Below, piece after piece: positions 43,633 to 51,436 of a stretch of DNA of 51,444 nt. The DNA comes from Candidatus Levybacteria bacterium RIFCSPLOWO2_02_FULL_37_18. Lineage in GTDB: Bacteria; Patescibacteriota; Microgenomatia; Levybacterales; UBA12049. The stretch covers positions 1 to 51,444 of the forward strand of contig MFPD01000001.1 in NCBI GenBank assembly GCA_001784115.1, read 5' to 3'. The translations under genes and the position numbers were made by a program. The notes under the pieces are model-generated. The model worked only from the letters and a program-made list of their open reading frames with translations. It made no database searches and was not told the DNA's origin. Numbering within the stretch: the stretch's first letter is position 1; every line of letters begins with the position of its first letter.

Positions 43633-46511
43633 TTCACACGATTCGCGTCAAAACATCAAGAGGCCCGGATATCCAAGGAGAAGGTGTGTTGCATGATATC
43701 CGTTCGGTGCTAAAAATAAATTCTATTCAAAAAGTAGAAACAGCATCCGTGTACCGACTTGAGGGAATAAGTAAATTACAAGCAAAAAAACTGGCAGAAA
43801 TTTTATTTTGTGAGAAAATAAATCAAGCTTACTCTCTTAATAAACCTTTCGCCAAGAAAAGTTCAACTGTTTTTGAAGTCGGATACAAACCAGGCGTTAT
43901 GAATCCTCAGGTTACTTCTATAATAAAATCTGCGAGAGATTTAGGAATTAATATAACAACGGCAGATACAAGCATTGAATATGAGTTTCATGGACAGGCA
44001 AAAAAACAGGAGGTAAAAGAAATTCTCGAAAAACTTCATCTACTCAACGATACTATTCAACACATTGTAATGGAAGAACCCAAAACACTTCTCACAAAAG
44101 GCACTGCCGGAAAAACAACCATAATTCCAATTCGAAAAATGAATAATAGTGAATTACTTGCATTGTCAAAAGATAAACTTTTTTTAAATCTTGATGAACT
44201 CCATATAGTCAAAAAATATTTTGTAAAAATAAAGCGAAACCCGACAGATTGCGAATTAGAAACGATTGCTCAAGCCTGGAGCGAACACTGCGTGCATAAA
44301 ACTTTTAAAGCAAATCTTATTATTGATGGAAAAAAGAAAAAACCGCTTATTCAAAGGATTAAAGAAGAAGCTTTAAAACATAATAAAAACATAGTATCTG
44401 CTTTTGTAGATAACTCAGGAGTTATGGACTTTTATGATGGGTTTGCAATTTGTGGAAAAGTAGAAACGCATAACAGCCCTTCTGCAATCGAACCTTATGG
44501 AGGTGCGATGACCGGAAGTGGCGGTGTGTTTCGAGATGTATTAGGAACAGGCTTGGGAGCAAAATGCATAGCATCAACAGACATTTTTTGTTTTGCTCAT
44601 CCTAATATGAATCCCTCTCTGCTTCCAAACGGCTGTCTTCCACCAGATTACTTACTAAAACGAGTTGTTGCCGGTGTCAGAGATTATGGCAACCGAGTAG
44701 GCATTCCAACCAATAACGGTTCTGTACACTTTCATAATGACTTTCGAGCAAAACCAACTGTTGTTGTTGGAGCATACGGAATTTTGCCTAAGAAAAAAGC
44801 AAAAAAAGGAAGGCCAAAAATAGGAGATGTTATTGTATGTGTCGGAGGAAAGACAGGACGGGACGGAATTCATGGCGCGACATTCTCAAGCGGAGAAATG
44901 ACCGAAAAAACAAGCTCTATTAATTCTTCTGCCGTCCAAATTGGAAACGCAATAGAGGAAAAGGGGATGTTTGATGCTATCTTAGAAGCCCAAAGGCAAA
45001 ATTGCATCCGCGCAATCCAAGACTGCGGTGCCGGAGGATTTTCTTCGGCAATTGGAGAAATAGGACAATCACAAGGAGTATCTGTTTATTTAGATAAAGT
45101 AAGTCTTAAATATAAAGGTCTTGCTCCGTGGGAAATTTGGGTATCCGAATCGCAAGAAAGAATGATTCTTGCCATTCCCTTTAAAAATCTCAAACAGTTT
45201 TTAAATATATGTAAACTCTTTAATGTCCAGGCTTCGATTCTAGGCAAGTTTGATGGAAGTAAAAAACTTCAAGTTTACTTCCGAAAAAAATCTGTTTGTA
45301 ATTTAGACATGAAGTTTTTACACCACGGGTTGCCCCAAAGAATAATGCGTGCAAAAAAAAACACCTCCGATGAGCCTATACAGTCACCTCGGAGGTGGCC
45401 GGATGGACTCCTCCGAGGTAAGCTCATATCAGAAAACGAATGGATTGCAGTTCTAGAAAGAGTATTATCCCATGGAAATATTGCTTCAAAAGAACAAATA
45501 GCCAGACTTTACGATCATTCTGTTGGTGGAACAAATGACTTACAATCTTACTCTGGTGAAGAACTAGACAGCCCAAACGATGCTGTTGTCATCCGGCCGA
45601 TTTTGAATAAAGAATTTGGCATGGTTATATCTCATGGACTAAATCCTGTCCTAAACGCTATTGATCCCTATTGGGGAAGCATATGGGCAAGTGCAGAAGC
45701 ACTTGCAAATTATACGGCAGTTGGCGGAGATTATAAAAATGCAAGTTTAATAAATAATTACATTTGGCCATTTCCTGATGAAGAAAGCCTTTGGTCTTTA
45801 GACAAGTCAGTTGATGCAGTGGTTGACATTATGAAAAAGTTAAAGATTCCTGTTATTTCCGGAAAAGATAGTTTGTCTTCTACGTACAGAGGAAAAGATG
45901 GAGCCGTCATTAAAATTCCTCCGGTTTTATGTATGTCTGTTTTTGGAAAAATTCCTAATACTTCAAAAACAATCACGTCTGATTTTAAAAAAGAAAACTC
46001 ATCGTTTGTATTGGTTGGAAAAATGGATTTTTCTCGAATGGGTGGATCAATTTATTATGAAACACAAGAAATACGGCACGGTGAAGTTCCGCACGTTGAT
46101 CTTGAAATATTACCAAAAACATTAACACGTATTTATAGAGGAATCGTACAGGGAAAAATTCTTTCGTGCCATGATATTTCAGAAGGTGGACTAATTACCG
46201 CTCTTTTTGAAATGTGCATCGGCGGAGGTATGGGTGCTACCATACACCTCCGAGGTGGCCGAATGGACTCCTCGGAGGTAAACCATCCCGAAGCATTTCT
46301 TTTCAACGAAACCGCCGGATGTTTTATTGTCGAAGTAGAACATGAATCAACTGCAAAAAATTTATTCACTGATGTTCCGTTTTTGATGCTAGGAAAAACA
46401 ACAAAAGAAAAATTAATAACCGTTCAAAGAAATAATAGAAAGATGTTTTCAGCAGATGTTGCTCTTTTAAAAAAAGTTTGGCAAGAACCAATGAAAAAAC
46501 TTTTCCCGTAA
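43629..46511 (+). CDS. purL: Phosphoribosylformylglycinamidine synthase with PurS-like N-terminus
   Basis: Makes FGAM from FGAR, ATP and glutamine ammonia from PurQ. The 960 residues exceed the usual 740 of small PurL. The first 150 or so residues look like two PurS-type repeats (IRVKTSRGPDIQGEGV, FEVGYKPGVMNPQ), followed by the AIRS-like core: AWSEHCVHKTF, VETHNSPSAIEPYGGA, GGKTGRDGIHGATFSS, DCGAGGFSSAIGE, YDHSVGGT and SCHDISEGGL. Two 37-bp hairpin repeats are embedded in coding sequence near residues 586-598 and 873-885. It overlaps purC-purN by 4 bp and works with purQ. Confidence 0.93.
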   Translation: MIHTIRVKTSRGPDIQGEGVLHDIRSVLKINSIQKVETASVYRLEGISKLQAKKLAEILFCEKINQAYSLNKPFAKKSSTVFEVGYKPGVMNPQVTSIIKSARDLGINITTADTSIEYEFHGQAKKQEVKEILEKLHLLNDTIQHIVMEEPKTLLTKGTAGKTTIIPIRKMNNSELLALSKDKLFLNLDELHIVKKYFVKIKRNPTDCELETIAQAWSEHCVHKTFKANLIIDGKKKKPLIQRIKEEALKHNKNIVSAFVDNSGVMDFYDGFAICGKVETHNSPSAIEPYGGAMTGSGGVFRDVLGTGLGAKCIASTDIFCFAHPNMNPSLLPNGCLPPDYLLKRVVAGVRDYGNRVGIPTNNGSVHFHNDFRAKPTVVVGAYGILPKKKAKKGRPKIGDVIVCVGGKTGRDGIHGATFSSGEMTEKTSSINSSAVQIGNAIEEKGMFDAILEAQRQNCIRAIQDCGAGGFSSAIGEIGQSQGVSVYLDKVSLKYKGLAPWEIWVSESQERMILAIPFKNLKQFLNICKLFNVQASILGKFDGSKKLQVYFRKKSVCNLDMKFLHHGLPQRIMRAKKNTSDEPIQSPRRWPDGLLRGKLISENEWIAVLERVLSHGNIASKEQIARLYDHSVGGTNDLQSYSGEELDSPNDAVVIRPILNKEFGMVISHGLNPVLNAIDPYWGSIWASAEALANYTAVGGDYKNASLINNYIWPFPDEESLWSLDKSVDAVVDIMKKLKIPVISGKDSLSSTYRGKDGAVIKIPPVLCMSVFGKIPNTSKTITSDFKKENSSFVLVGKMDFSRMGGSIYYETQEIRHGEVPHVDLEILPKTLTRIYRGIVQGKILSCHDISEGGLITALFEMCIGGGMGATIHLRGGRMDSSEVNHPEAFLFNETAGCFIVEVEHESTAKNLFTDVPFLMLGKTTKEKLITVQRNNRKMFSADVALLKKVWQEPMKKLFP
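45385..45421 (+). repeat. Hairpin repeat copy 1 inside purL
   Basis: CACCTCGGAGGTGGCCGGAT then GGACTCCTCCGAGGTAA. ACCTCGGAGG and CCTCCGAGGT form a perfect 10-bp stem around a 14-base loop. It lies in the linker between the two AIRS-type halves, read in frame as SPRRWPDGLLRGK. A partial third copy, ACACCTCCGATGAGCC, lies just upstream. Confidence 0.8.
46245..46281 (+). repeat. Hairpin repeat copy 2 inside purL
   Basis: CACCTCCGAGGTGGCCGAAT then GGACTCCTCGGAGGTAA, 34 of 37 bases the same as copy 1. The stem is again perfect because both members of one base pair changed together. Read in a different frame, HLRGGRMDSSEV, in a surface loop before the last strands. Confidence 0.8.
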
Positions 46512-46519
46512 TTTGCCCA

Positions 46520-46576
46520 TGTCATGCTGAACTTGATTCAGCATCCAAAAGATTCTGAAATAAATTCAGAATGACA
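46520..46576. repeat. TGTCAT-type palindromic repeat between purL and purQ
   Basis: TGTCATGCTGA to TCAGAATGACA (10 of 11 bases pair), with two inner hairpins (ATGCTGAA.../TTCAGCAT and ATTCTGAA/TTCAGAAT). The ATG used by the ORF track for purQ (46571) falls inside it. Related to repeats at 1067, 10001 and 37749. Confidence 0.65.
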
Positions 46577-46585
46577 ATAGTAAAA

Positions 46586-47374
46586 ATGAAAACAAAACCT
46601 AAAGTTTTAGTTTTAAAAGCAGACGGAATTAATCGAGACGAAGAACTCGCGTTTTCTTTTGAGATTTCAGGAGGAGATGCAAAAATTGTTCATATTAACG
46701 ACTTACGAAACGGCAGGGAAAAATTAAAAAATTATCACATACTTGCCCTTCCCGGCGGGTTTGCCTATGGTGATGATATTGCATCGGGAAAAATTCTTGC
46801 TGTTGAATTAACCAGCTTTTTTACAGAAGAATTAAAACAATTTATAAGTAGAAAAGATACGGCAGTGCTAGGTGTTTGCAATGGATTTCAAACCCTTGTC
46901 AGAACTGGAATTCTTCCATTTAGAAACATTGGAAAAATGGATGCAATACTAACCAATAATGATTCAGGCAGATTTGAATGCAGATGGGTTCCCGTAAAGG
47001 TAGAAAAAAACTCGCGGTGTGTGTTTTTGGAAAACATGCCGGATGAAATCATGCATTATCCTGTTGCTCATGGAGAAGGAAAATTTTTTGCAGAACCGGA
47101 GGTCTTGCAGAAAATTGAACGAGAACACTTAGTTGCATTTCGATATACTGACAAACACGGAGATCCAACTCTTACTTATCCTAATAACCCAAATGGTTCA
47201 ATTAATGCTATTATGGGTGTAACCGATAAAACAGGAAGCGTGCTTGGACTTATGCCGCATCCCGAATGTTTTACAAGAAGAGAACAACATCCAAACTGGA
47301 GAAGAATGCCAAGCTTAAAACCCCAAGGATTACCATTGTTTAAAAATATTATTGACTATGTCAAAAAAGCATAA
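46586..47374 (+). CDS. purQ: Phosphoribosylformylglycinamidine synthase glutaminase subunit
   Basis: Class I glutamine amidotransferase that feeds ammonia to PurL. GGFAYGDDIASGKILA, the nucleophile Cys in LGVCNGFQTLV, and the His/Glu end GLMPHPECFTRR are present. KVLVLKADGINRDEEL is the usual start. The 267-residue ORF opens at 46571 within a repeat; the ATG at 46586 (MKTKPKVL) fits the family better and is preferred, giving 262 residues. It has no strong Shine-Dalgarno site. Confidence 0.92.
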   Translation: MKTKPKVLVLKADGINRDEELAFSFEISGGDAKIVHINDLRNGREKLKNYHILALPGGFAYGDDIASGKILAVELTSFFTEELKQFISRKDTAVLGVCNGFQTLVRTGILPFRNIGKMDAILTNNDSGRFECRWVPVKVEKNSRCVFLENMPDEIMHYPVAHGEGKFFAEPEVLQKIEREHLVAFRYTDKHGDPTLTYPNNPNGSINAIMGVTDKTGSVLGLMPHPECFTRREQHPNWRRMPSLKPQGLPLFKNIIDYVKKA

Positions 47375-47386
47375 ACTATAAAAGCA

Positions 47387-48493
47387 ATGAATAAAAAATC
47401 TATTACCTATTCTCAAGTTGGAGATAACTACGACACCAAAGACCCAATAAAAAAACTTGCTCAGGACGCGGCAAAAGCTACAAGCAAAAATTTATTGATC
47501 CACGGTTTTGAGGAAGTAGAAGATTCACGAGGAGAATCCGCTTATGTATGGAAACAGGGAGATATATACATGGCAGCGGTTGTCGAAGGACTTGGTACAA
47601 AAAATCTAATCGCGGATGATACAAGAAAAATTACCGGAAAAACATACTACGATGTTATTGCCCATGACACTGTTGCTACTATTATTAATGACCTCGTAAC
47701 TGTTGGTTCAAAACCGCTTGTTGTCCACGCATACTGGGCAATTGAGGATAACAGTTGGTTATCGGATGCAAAACGGATGACAGATTTAATTAATGGATGG
47801 AAAAGTGCATGCGATATTGGCGGTGCATCATGGGGCGGAGGAGAAACAGCAACTATGAAACAAATTGTTATAAAAGACACAGCGGAATTTGGCGGATCTG
47901 CAGTTGGAATAATTGCCCCCCCTAACAAACTTTTAACCGATAAAAATTTACAATCCGGAGATAGAATTCTCATGTTCAAAAGCAACGGCGTTAATGCAAA
48001 TGGAATTTCTTTGACCCGCGCTGTTGCAAAAGAACTACCGGACGGATACGCGACAAAACTAGCTGACGGATCATTGTACGGAGAAACGCTTTTAGCTAAA
48101 ACAAACATGTACTCAGAGCTCATTCAACAATTGTTCAAAAACAATATCGATATTCATTATATTTCAAATATCACAGGACATGGTTTAAGAAAAATAATGC
48201 GTGCTCGAGATTCGTTTACATATGTTATTGAACGTATATTTGACCCACAAGAAATATTTTTATTCATCCAAAAACATGCCAATTTAGATAACTACGAAAT
48301 GTATCAGACATATAATATGGGGCAGGACTATGTAATATTTTTGCCCGAAAAACATGTAAAAAAAGCTCAAAAAATTGTAAAAGAAAATGGATTCGAAAGT
48401 ATTGATGCAGGATATGTAGAAATTGGAGAACGCCAAGTTATTATTAAACCAAAAAATCTTATTTATAAAAGCAAAACCCTGGATTTACGTTAA
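47387..48493 (+). CDS. purM: Phosphoribosylformylglycinamidine cyclo-ligase
   Basis: Closes FGAM to AIR with ATP. It is a 368-residue PurM-like protein with YSQVGDNYDTKDP at the start, VVEGLGTKN, INDLVTVGSKPLVV, GGASWGGGETA, SNGVNANGISLTR and NITGHGLRKIMR. The family core is complete but divergent from the classic PurM (GVGTK, HDL motifs altered to GLGTKN and NDL). A TTGACT and TATAAA lie four to six bases before the ATG, perhaps another leaderless promoter at the purQ 3' end. Last gene of the operon. Confidence 0.85.
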   Translation: MNKKSITYSQVGDNYDTKDPIKKLAQDAAKATSKNLLIHGFEEVEDSRGESAYVWKQGDIYMAAVVEGLGTKNLIADDTRKITGKTYYDVIAHDTVATIINDLVTVGSKPLVVHAYWAIEDNSWLSDAKRMTDLINGWKSACDIGGASWGGGETATMKQIVIKDTAEFGGSAVGIIAPPNKLLTDKNLQSGDRILMFKSNGVNANGISLTRAVAKELPDGYATKLADGSLYGETLLAKTNMYSELIQQLFKNNIDIHYISNITGHGLRKIMRARDSFTYVIERIFDPQEIFLFIQKHANLDNYEMYQTYNMGQDYVIFLPEKHVKKAQKIVKENGFESIDAGYVEIGERQVIIKPKNLIYKSKTLDLR

Positions 48494-48495
48494 TC

Positions 48496-48517
48496 ACTAA
48501 TATACTGGTATATTAGT
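48496..48517. promoter_or_regulatory. Palindrome between convergent purM and guaA
   Basis: ACTAATATAC-TG-GTATATTAGT, perfect 10-bp arms, two bases after the purM stop. It could be a weak bidirectional terminator, but has no T-run. Core resembles the palindrome at 40530-40555. Confidence 0.55.
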
Positions 48518-48560
48518 TATGGTAAACTTTTTTCAATTTCCTATTTACTATTTTCTATGA

Positions 48561-50087
48561 CTATTCCCACTCCATTGTCGCCGGAGGTTTTGTAGAAATG
48601 TCGTAGACAACTCGGGAAATTCCCGATACTTCATTGACAATTCTGGATGAAATTTTTTGCAAAACCTCATACGGAAGACGCGTCCAGGTGGAAGTCATTA
48701 CATCTGTTGATTCAACAACTCGAAGCGCTATAACTTCTCCAAAAAATCTGCCGTCTCCTTTTACTGCTGTTGACCCTACACCTGTTAATACCGGAAATGA
48801 TATAAACACATTTTTTAAAATTCCTGCTTTTTCTAATTCTTCTAAAACTATTTCATCAGCCAGTTTTTCTTTTTCCAAGCGTATTGACGTAACTTCTCCG
48901 CGTATCCTCACCGCATACCCTGGTCCTGGAAATGGTTGTTTAAAAACAAATTCAGGAGAAATTCCAAGCATTGTTCCAATAATTCTTACTTCATCTTTGT
49001 AAAAATGTCTTAAAGGTTCTAATAATTTAAATTTCATTTTATTTGGTAAACCGCCAACATTATGATGAGATTTTATTTTTGCTGCATGTTTTGTTCCTTG
49101 ACTCTCAATCACATCTGAATAAATTGTTCCTTGAAGTAAAAACTCAACTTGTTTTCCTGATTTTATAAGCGTTTTCATTTCTGCTTCAAAAATTTCGATA
49201 TAAAAGTTTCCAATAATCCTTCTTTTTTTTTCGGGATCAGAAACTCCTTTGAGTCTTTTTAACATTTCTTCCTCAACGTTTACAATTCGAGGAACAATCC
49301 CTACGCTTTTAAATATTTTTTTAACGTGTTCTTCTGTTCCTTTTCTCATCAAACCGTTTTCAACATAAATCGGAATAAATTGTTTCCCTATTGCTTTAGC
49401 AGTTAAAACCCCTGCAACTGTTGAGTCAACGCCACCGGAAACAGCACCAATAACTACAGCTTTTCCTACTGCGTGCTTGATTTGATCTTCAAGTTCGCCA
49501 ATATTAATAGTGTGTGAACTTGTTTGTAACTTACAAAGTACCACAAAATTTTTTAATAGCTCTCTACCGTTTTCCGTATGCTCTACCTCAGGATGAAACA
49601 AAATGCCATAGATATTTTTTTTAGTATTTTGAACAAACGCAAATGGAACATGTTCTGTCCTTCCAATCACTTCAAAACCTTTTGGCAATTTGAAAATTTC
49701 ATCTCCATGGCTCATCCACGCTGTGAACTTTTCTGGCAATCCATTTGAAATTTGAAATTTGAAATTTGAAATTTTTAATTGGGCTGGTCCGTATTCTTTT
49801 TTTCCAGAAACCACCTTTCCGCCCAAAAGTTTTACAACTGTCTGAAATCCATAACAAATACCTAAAATCGGAATACCAAAATCAAAAGTTTCTTTACCAA
49901 TCGATGGCGCTCCTTTTTCGTATACAGAAGAAGGTCCGCCTGATAAAATAATGCCATCGGGACGTTCTATTTTTATTTCGGAAAGCAGCTCTTCCGGATA
50001 GAGTATTTTCGTGGTAACTCCGAATTCTCTTAATCTTCGTGCAATTAAATGAGTTGTTTGGGAACCAAAATCAACAAGTACGATCAT
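48561..50087 (-). CDS. guaA: GMP synthase (glutamine-hydrolysing)
   Basis: Converts XMP to GMP. The amidotransferase half has DFGSQTTHLIARR, GICYGFQ with the nucleophile Cys, and FHPEVEHT. The ATP pyrophosphatase half has the P-loop GAVSGGVDSTVAG, and PFPGPGYAVRIRGEV plus the dimer end STKPPATMEWE. At 508 residues it is normal. Residues near LKISNFKFQISNG are encoded by a heptamer repeat. The ORF track begins at a TTG at 50096; the ATG at 50087 (MIVLVDFG) is the family start. Confidence 0.95.
   Translation of the reverse strand: MIVLVDFGSQTTHLIARRLREFGVTTKILYPEELLSEIKIERPDGIILSGGPSSVYEKGAPSIGKETFDFGIPILGICYGFQTVVKLLGGKVVSGKKEYGPAQLKISNFKFQISNGLPEKFTAWMSHGDEIFKLPKGFEVIGRTEHVPFAFVQNTKKNIYGILFHPEVEHTENGRELLKNFVVLCKLQTSSHTINIGELEDQIKHAVGKAVVIGAVSGGVDSTVAGVLTAKAIGKQFIPIYVENGLMRKGTEEHVKKIFKSVGIVPRIVNVEEEMLKRLKGVSDPEKKRRIIGNFYIEIFEAEMKTLIKSGKQVEFLLQGTIYSDVIESQGTKHAAKIKSHHNVGGLPNKMKFKLLEPLRHFYKDEVRIIGTMLGISPEFVFKQPFPGPGYAVRIRGEVTSIRLEKEKLADEIVLEELEKAGILKNVFISFPVLTGVGSTAVKGDGRFFGEVIALRVVESTDVMTSTWTRLPYEVLQKISSRIVNEVSGISRVVYDISTKPPATMEWE
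49744..49771. repeat. Tandem TTTGAAA heptamer (x4) within guaA
   Basis: Four perfect TTTGAAA units, read on the minus strand as part of KISNFKFQISN in GuaA. The same heptamer recurs near 50160 in the guaB-guaA spacer. Confidence 0.7.
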
Positions 50088-50090
50088 ATA

Positions 50091-50161
50091 AATCAACTAA
50101 TTATCAAATCAACTAATTTCCAATTATCCAATGGTATTTGTTGATTTGTTGATTGGAAATT
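50091..50161. repeat. Direct and inverted repeats in the guaB-guaA spacer
   Basis: AATCAACTAATTATCA and AATCAACTAATTTCCA are tandem 16-bp units (50091-50122). AATTTCCAAT (50115-50124) and ATTGGAAATT (50152-50161) form an inverted repeat. The region lies upstream of guaA and downstream of guaB. Confidence 0.55.
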
Positions 50162-50168
50162 TGAAATT

Positions 50169-51323
50169 TCAATAGTTTTCTCCTGCATTGGTTATGAGTA
50201 CATCATGCGGATGGCTTTCAGTAAGAGATGCTTGCGTAATTTGAATAAATTTTGCTTTTTTCCAAAGCTCTGGAATTGTTTTTGCTCCTACATAATACAT
50301 GCCGGACTTTATTCCCCCAAATGCTTGCTCAACAAGTTCTTTGACAGAACCCTTTACCGGAACAAGCCCTTCAACCCCTTCGGCAACCAAAACTCTATCT
50401 TTATAATCTTTACCATGAAACTCTCCTTCTGATTTTATTTCCGCTCCTTTTTTCATGGCGGCAATCGAACCCATTCCTCTGTATTCTTTAAACGCATACG
50501 TTTCTTGTTTTTTATGAAAAATGCTTCTGAATCTATGCGGAACTTTTTCCGGCGAAAGCTGTACAATCTCTCCCGGAGACTCTTCGGCTCCTGCAAAAAA
50601 ACTTCCCATCATGAATGTGGAAGCGCCAACTGCTAAAGCTTTTACCATATCGCCTGAATATTTTATGCCCCCGTCTGCAATAATAGGAACTCTTTCCTTC
50701 GGAGCAGCCGCGTTTGACGCGGCTTTTGCAGTTTCCATAATTGCAGTAATCTGCGGTACTCCCATTCCGGAAATAATTCTGGTCGTGCAAATTGCACCGG
50801 GCCCCATGCCTACCCGAAGCCCATCAGCCCCAGCTCCTATCAAAGCTTTTGCGCCTTCAAACATAGCGATATTACCTGCTATCACTTCTGCTTTGTATTT
50901 GTTCTTAATAAACTTAACTGCATCAACAATCGGTTTTGCAAAACCATGTGCCGAGTCAATGACAATCACATCAACTCCTGCTTTTACCAATGCTTCTACC
51001 CGTTCTTCAAAATTGCTTGCTCCAATTGCTGCACCAACCAATAGATGTTGGTCTTTTACTTTTTGTACTTCTGTACTCTGATTTTCTATTGACAAATTTC
51101 TATGAATAATTCCAATTCCGCCTAATCTTGCTAAAGCAATTGCAAGCTTACTTTCTGTAACGGTATCCATAGGAGAAGACACAAATGGAATTTTGAGCCT
51201 TATGTTTTTAGTAAAATGCGTTGAGATATCTATATCAGCCCGGGGGGAATCAGAATATCCGGGAAGAAGCAGCACGTCGTCAAATGTCAGACCTTGGTGT
51301 AATTGAGATTTTATAGGCTCCAT
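50169..51323 (-). CDS. guaB: IMP dehydrogenase lacking CBS domains
   Basis: Oxidises IMP to XMP with NAD. LTFDDVLLLPGYSDS, SSPMDTVTES, GGIGIIHRNLS, DSAHG, AGNIA, the catalytic loop GPGAICTTRIISGMG with Cys, ADGGIKYSGD, and EYRGMGSIAAM are present. At 384 residues the two regulatory CBS domains found in most bacterial IMPDHs are missing; the barrel runs through at QKVKDQHLLV. It has its own leaderless-type promoter and lies upstream of guaA on the same strand. Confidence 0.95.
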   Translation of the reverse strand: MEPIKSQLHQGLTFDDVLLLPGYSDSPRADIDISTHFTKNIRLKIPFVSSPMDTVTESKLAIALARLGGIGIIHRNLSIENQSTEVQKVKDQHLLVGAAIGASNFEERVEALVKAGVDVIVIDSAHGFAKPIVDAVKFIKNKYKAEVIAGNIAMFEGAKALIGAGADGLRVGMGPGAICTTRIISGMGVPQITAIMETAKAASNAAAPKERVPIIADGGIKYSGDMVKALAVGASTFMMGSFFAGAEESPGEIVQLSPEKVPHRFRSIFHKKQETYAFKEYRGMGSIAAMKKGAEIKSEGEFHGKDYKDRVLVAEGVEGLVPVKGSVKELVEQAFGGIKSGMYYVGAKTIPELWKKAKFIQITQASLTESHPHDVLITNAGENY

Positions 51324-51328
51324 AACTT

Positions 51329-51357
51329 ACTATACAAAATTACGCCAAAAAAGTCAA
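51329..51357 (-). promoter_or_regulatory. guaB promoter, leaderless type
   Basis: On the minus strand TTGACT, exactly 17 bases, TATAGT, then AAGTT and the guaB ATG. Same geometry as purA and purB. No ribosome binding site fits in five bases. Confidence 0.7.
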
Positions 51358-51363
51358 TATAAT

Positions 51364-51436
51364 GTCCTAGTTCAGTACTTTTGAGACAACCTCCTTTCTT
51401 GTAAGTACTGATAAGGTGATAAATATTCTAAGGACT
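51364..51436. other. Nested inverted repeats at the window end
   Basis: GTCCTAG...CTAAGGAC encloses CAGTACTT (51373-51380) and AAGTACTG (51413-51420). It could be the end of an insertion sequence or a structured leader. The window stops before it can be resolved. Confidence 0.3.
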
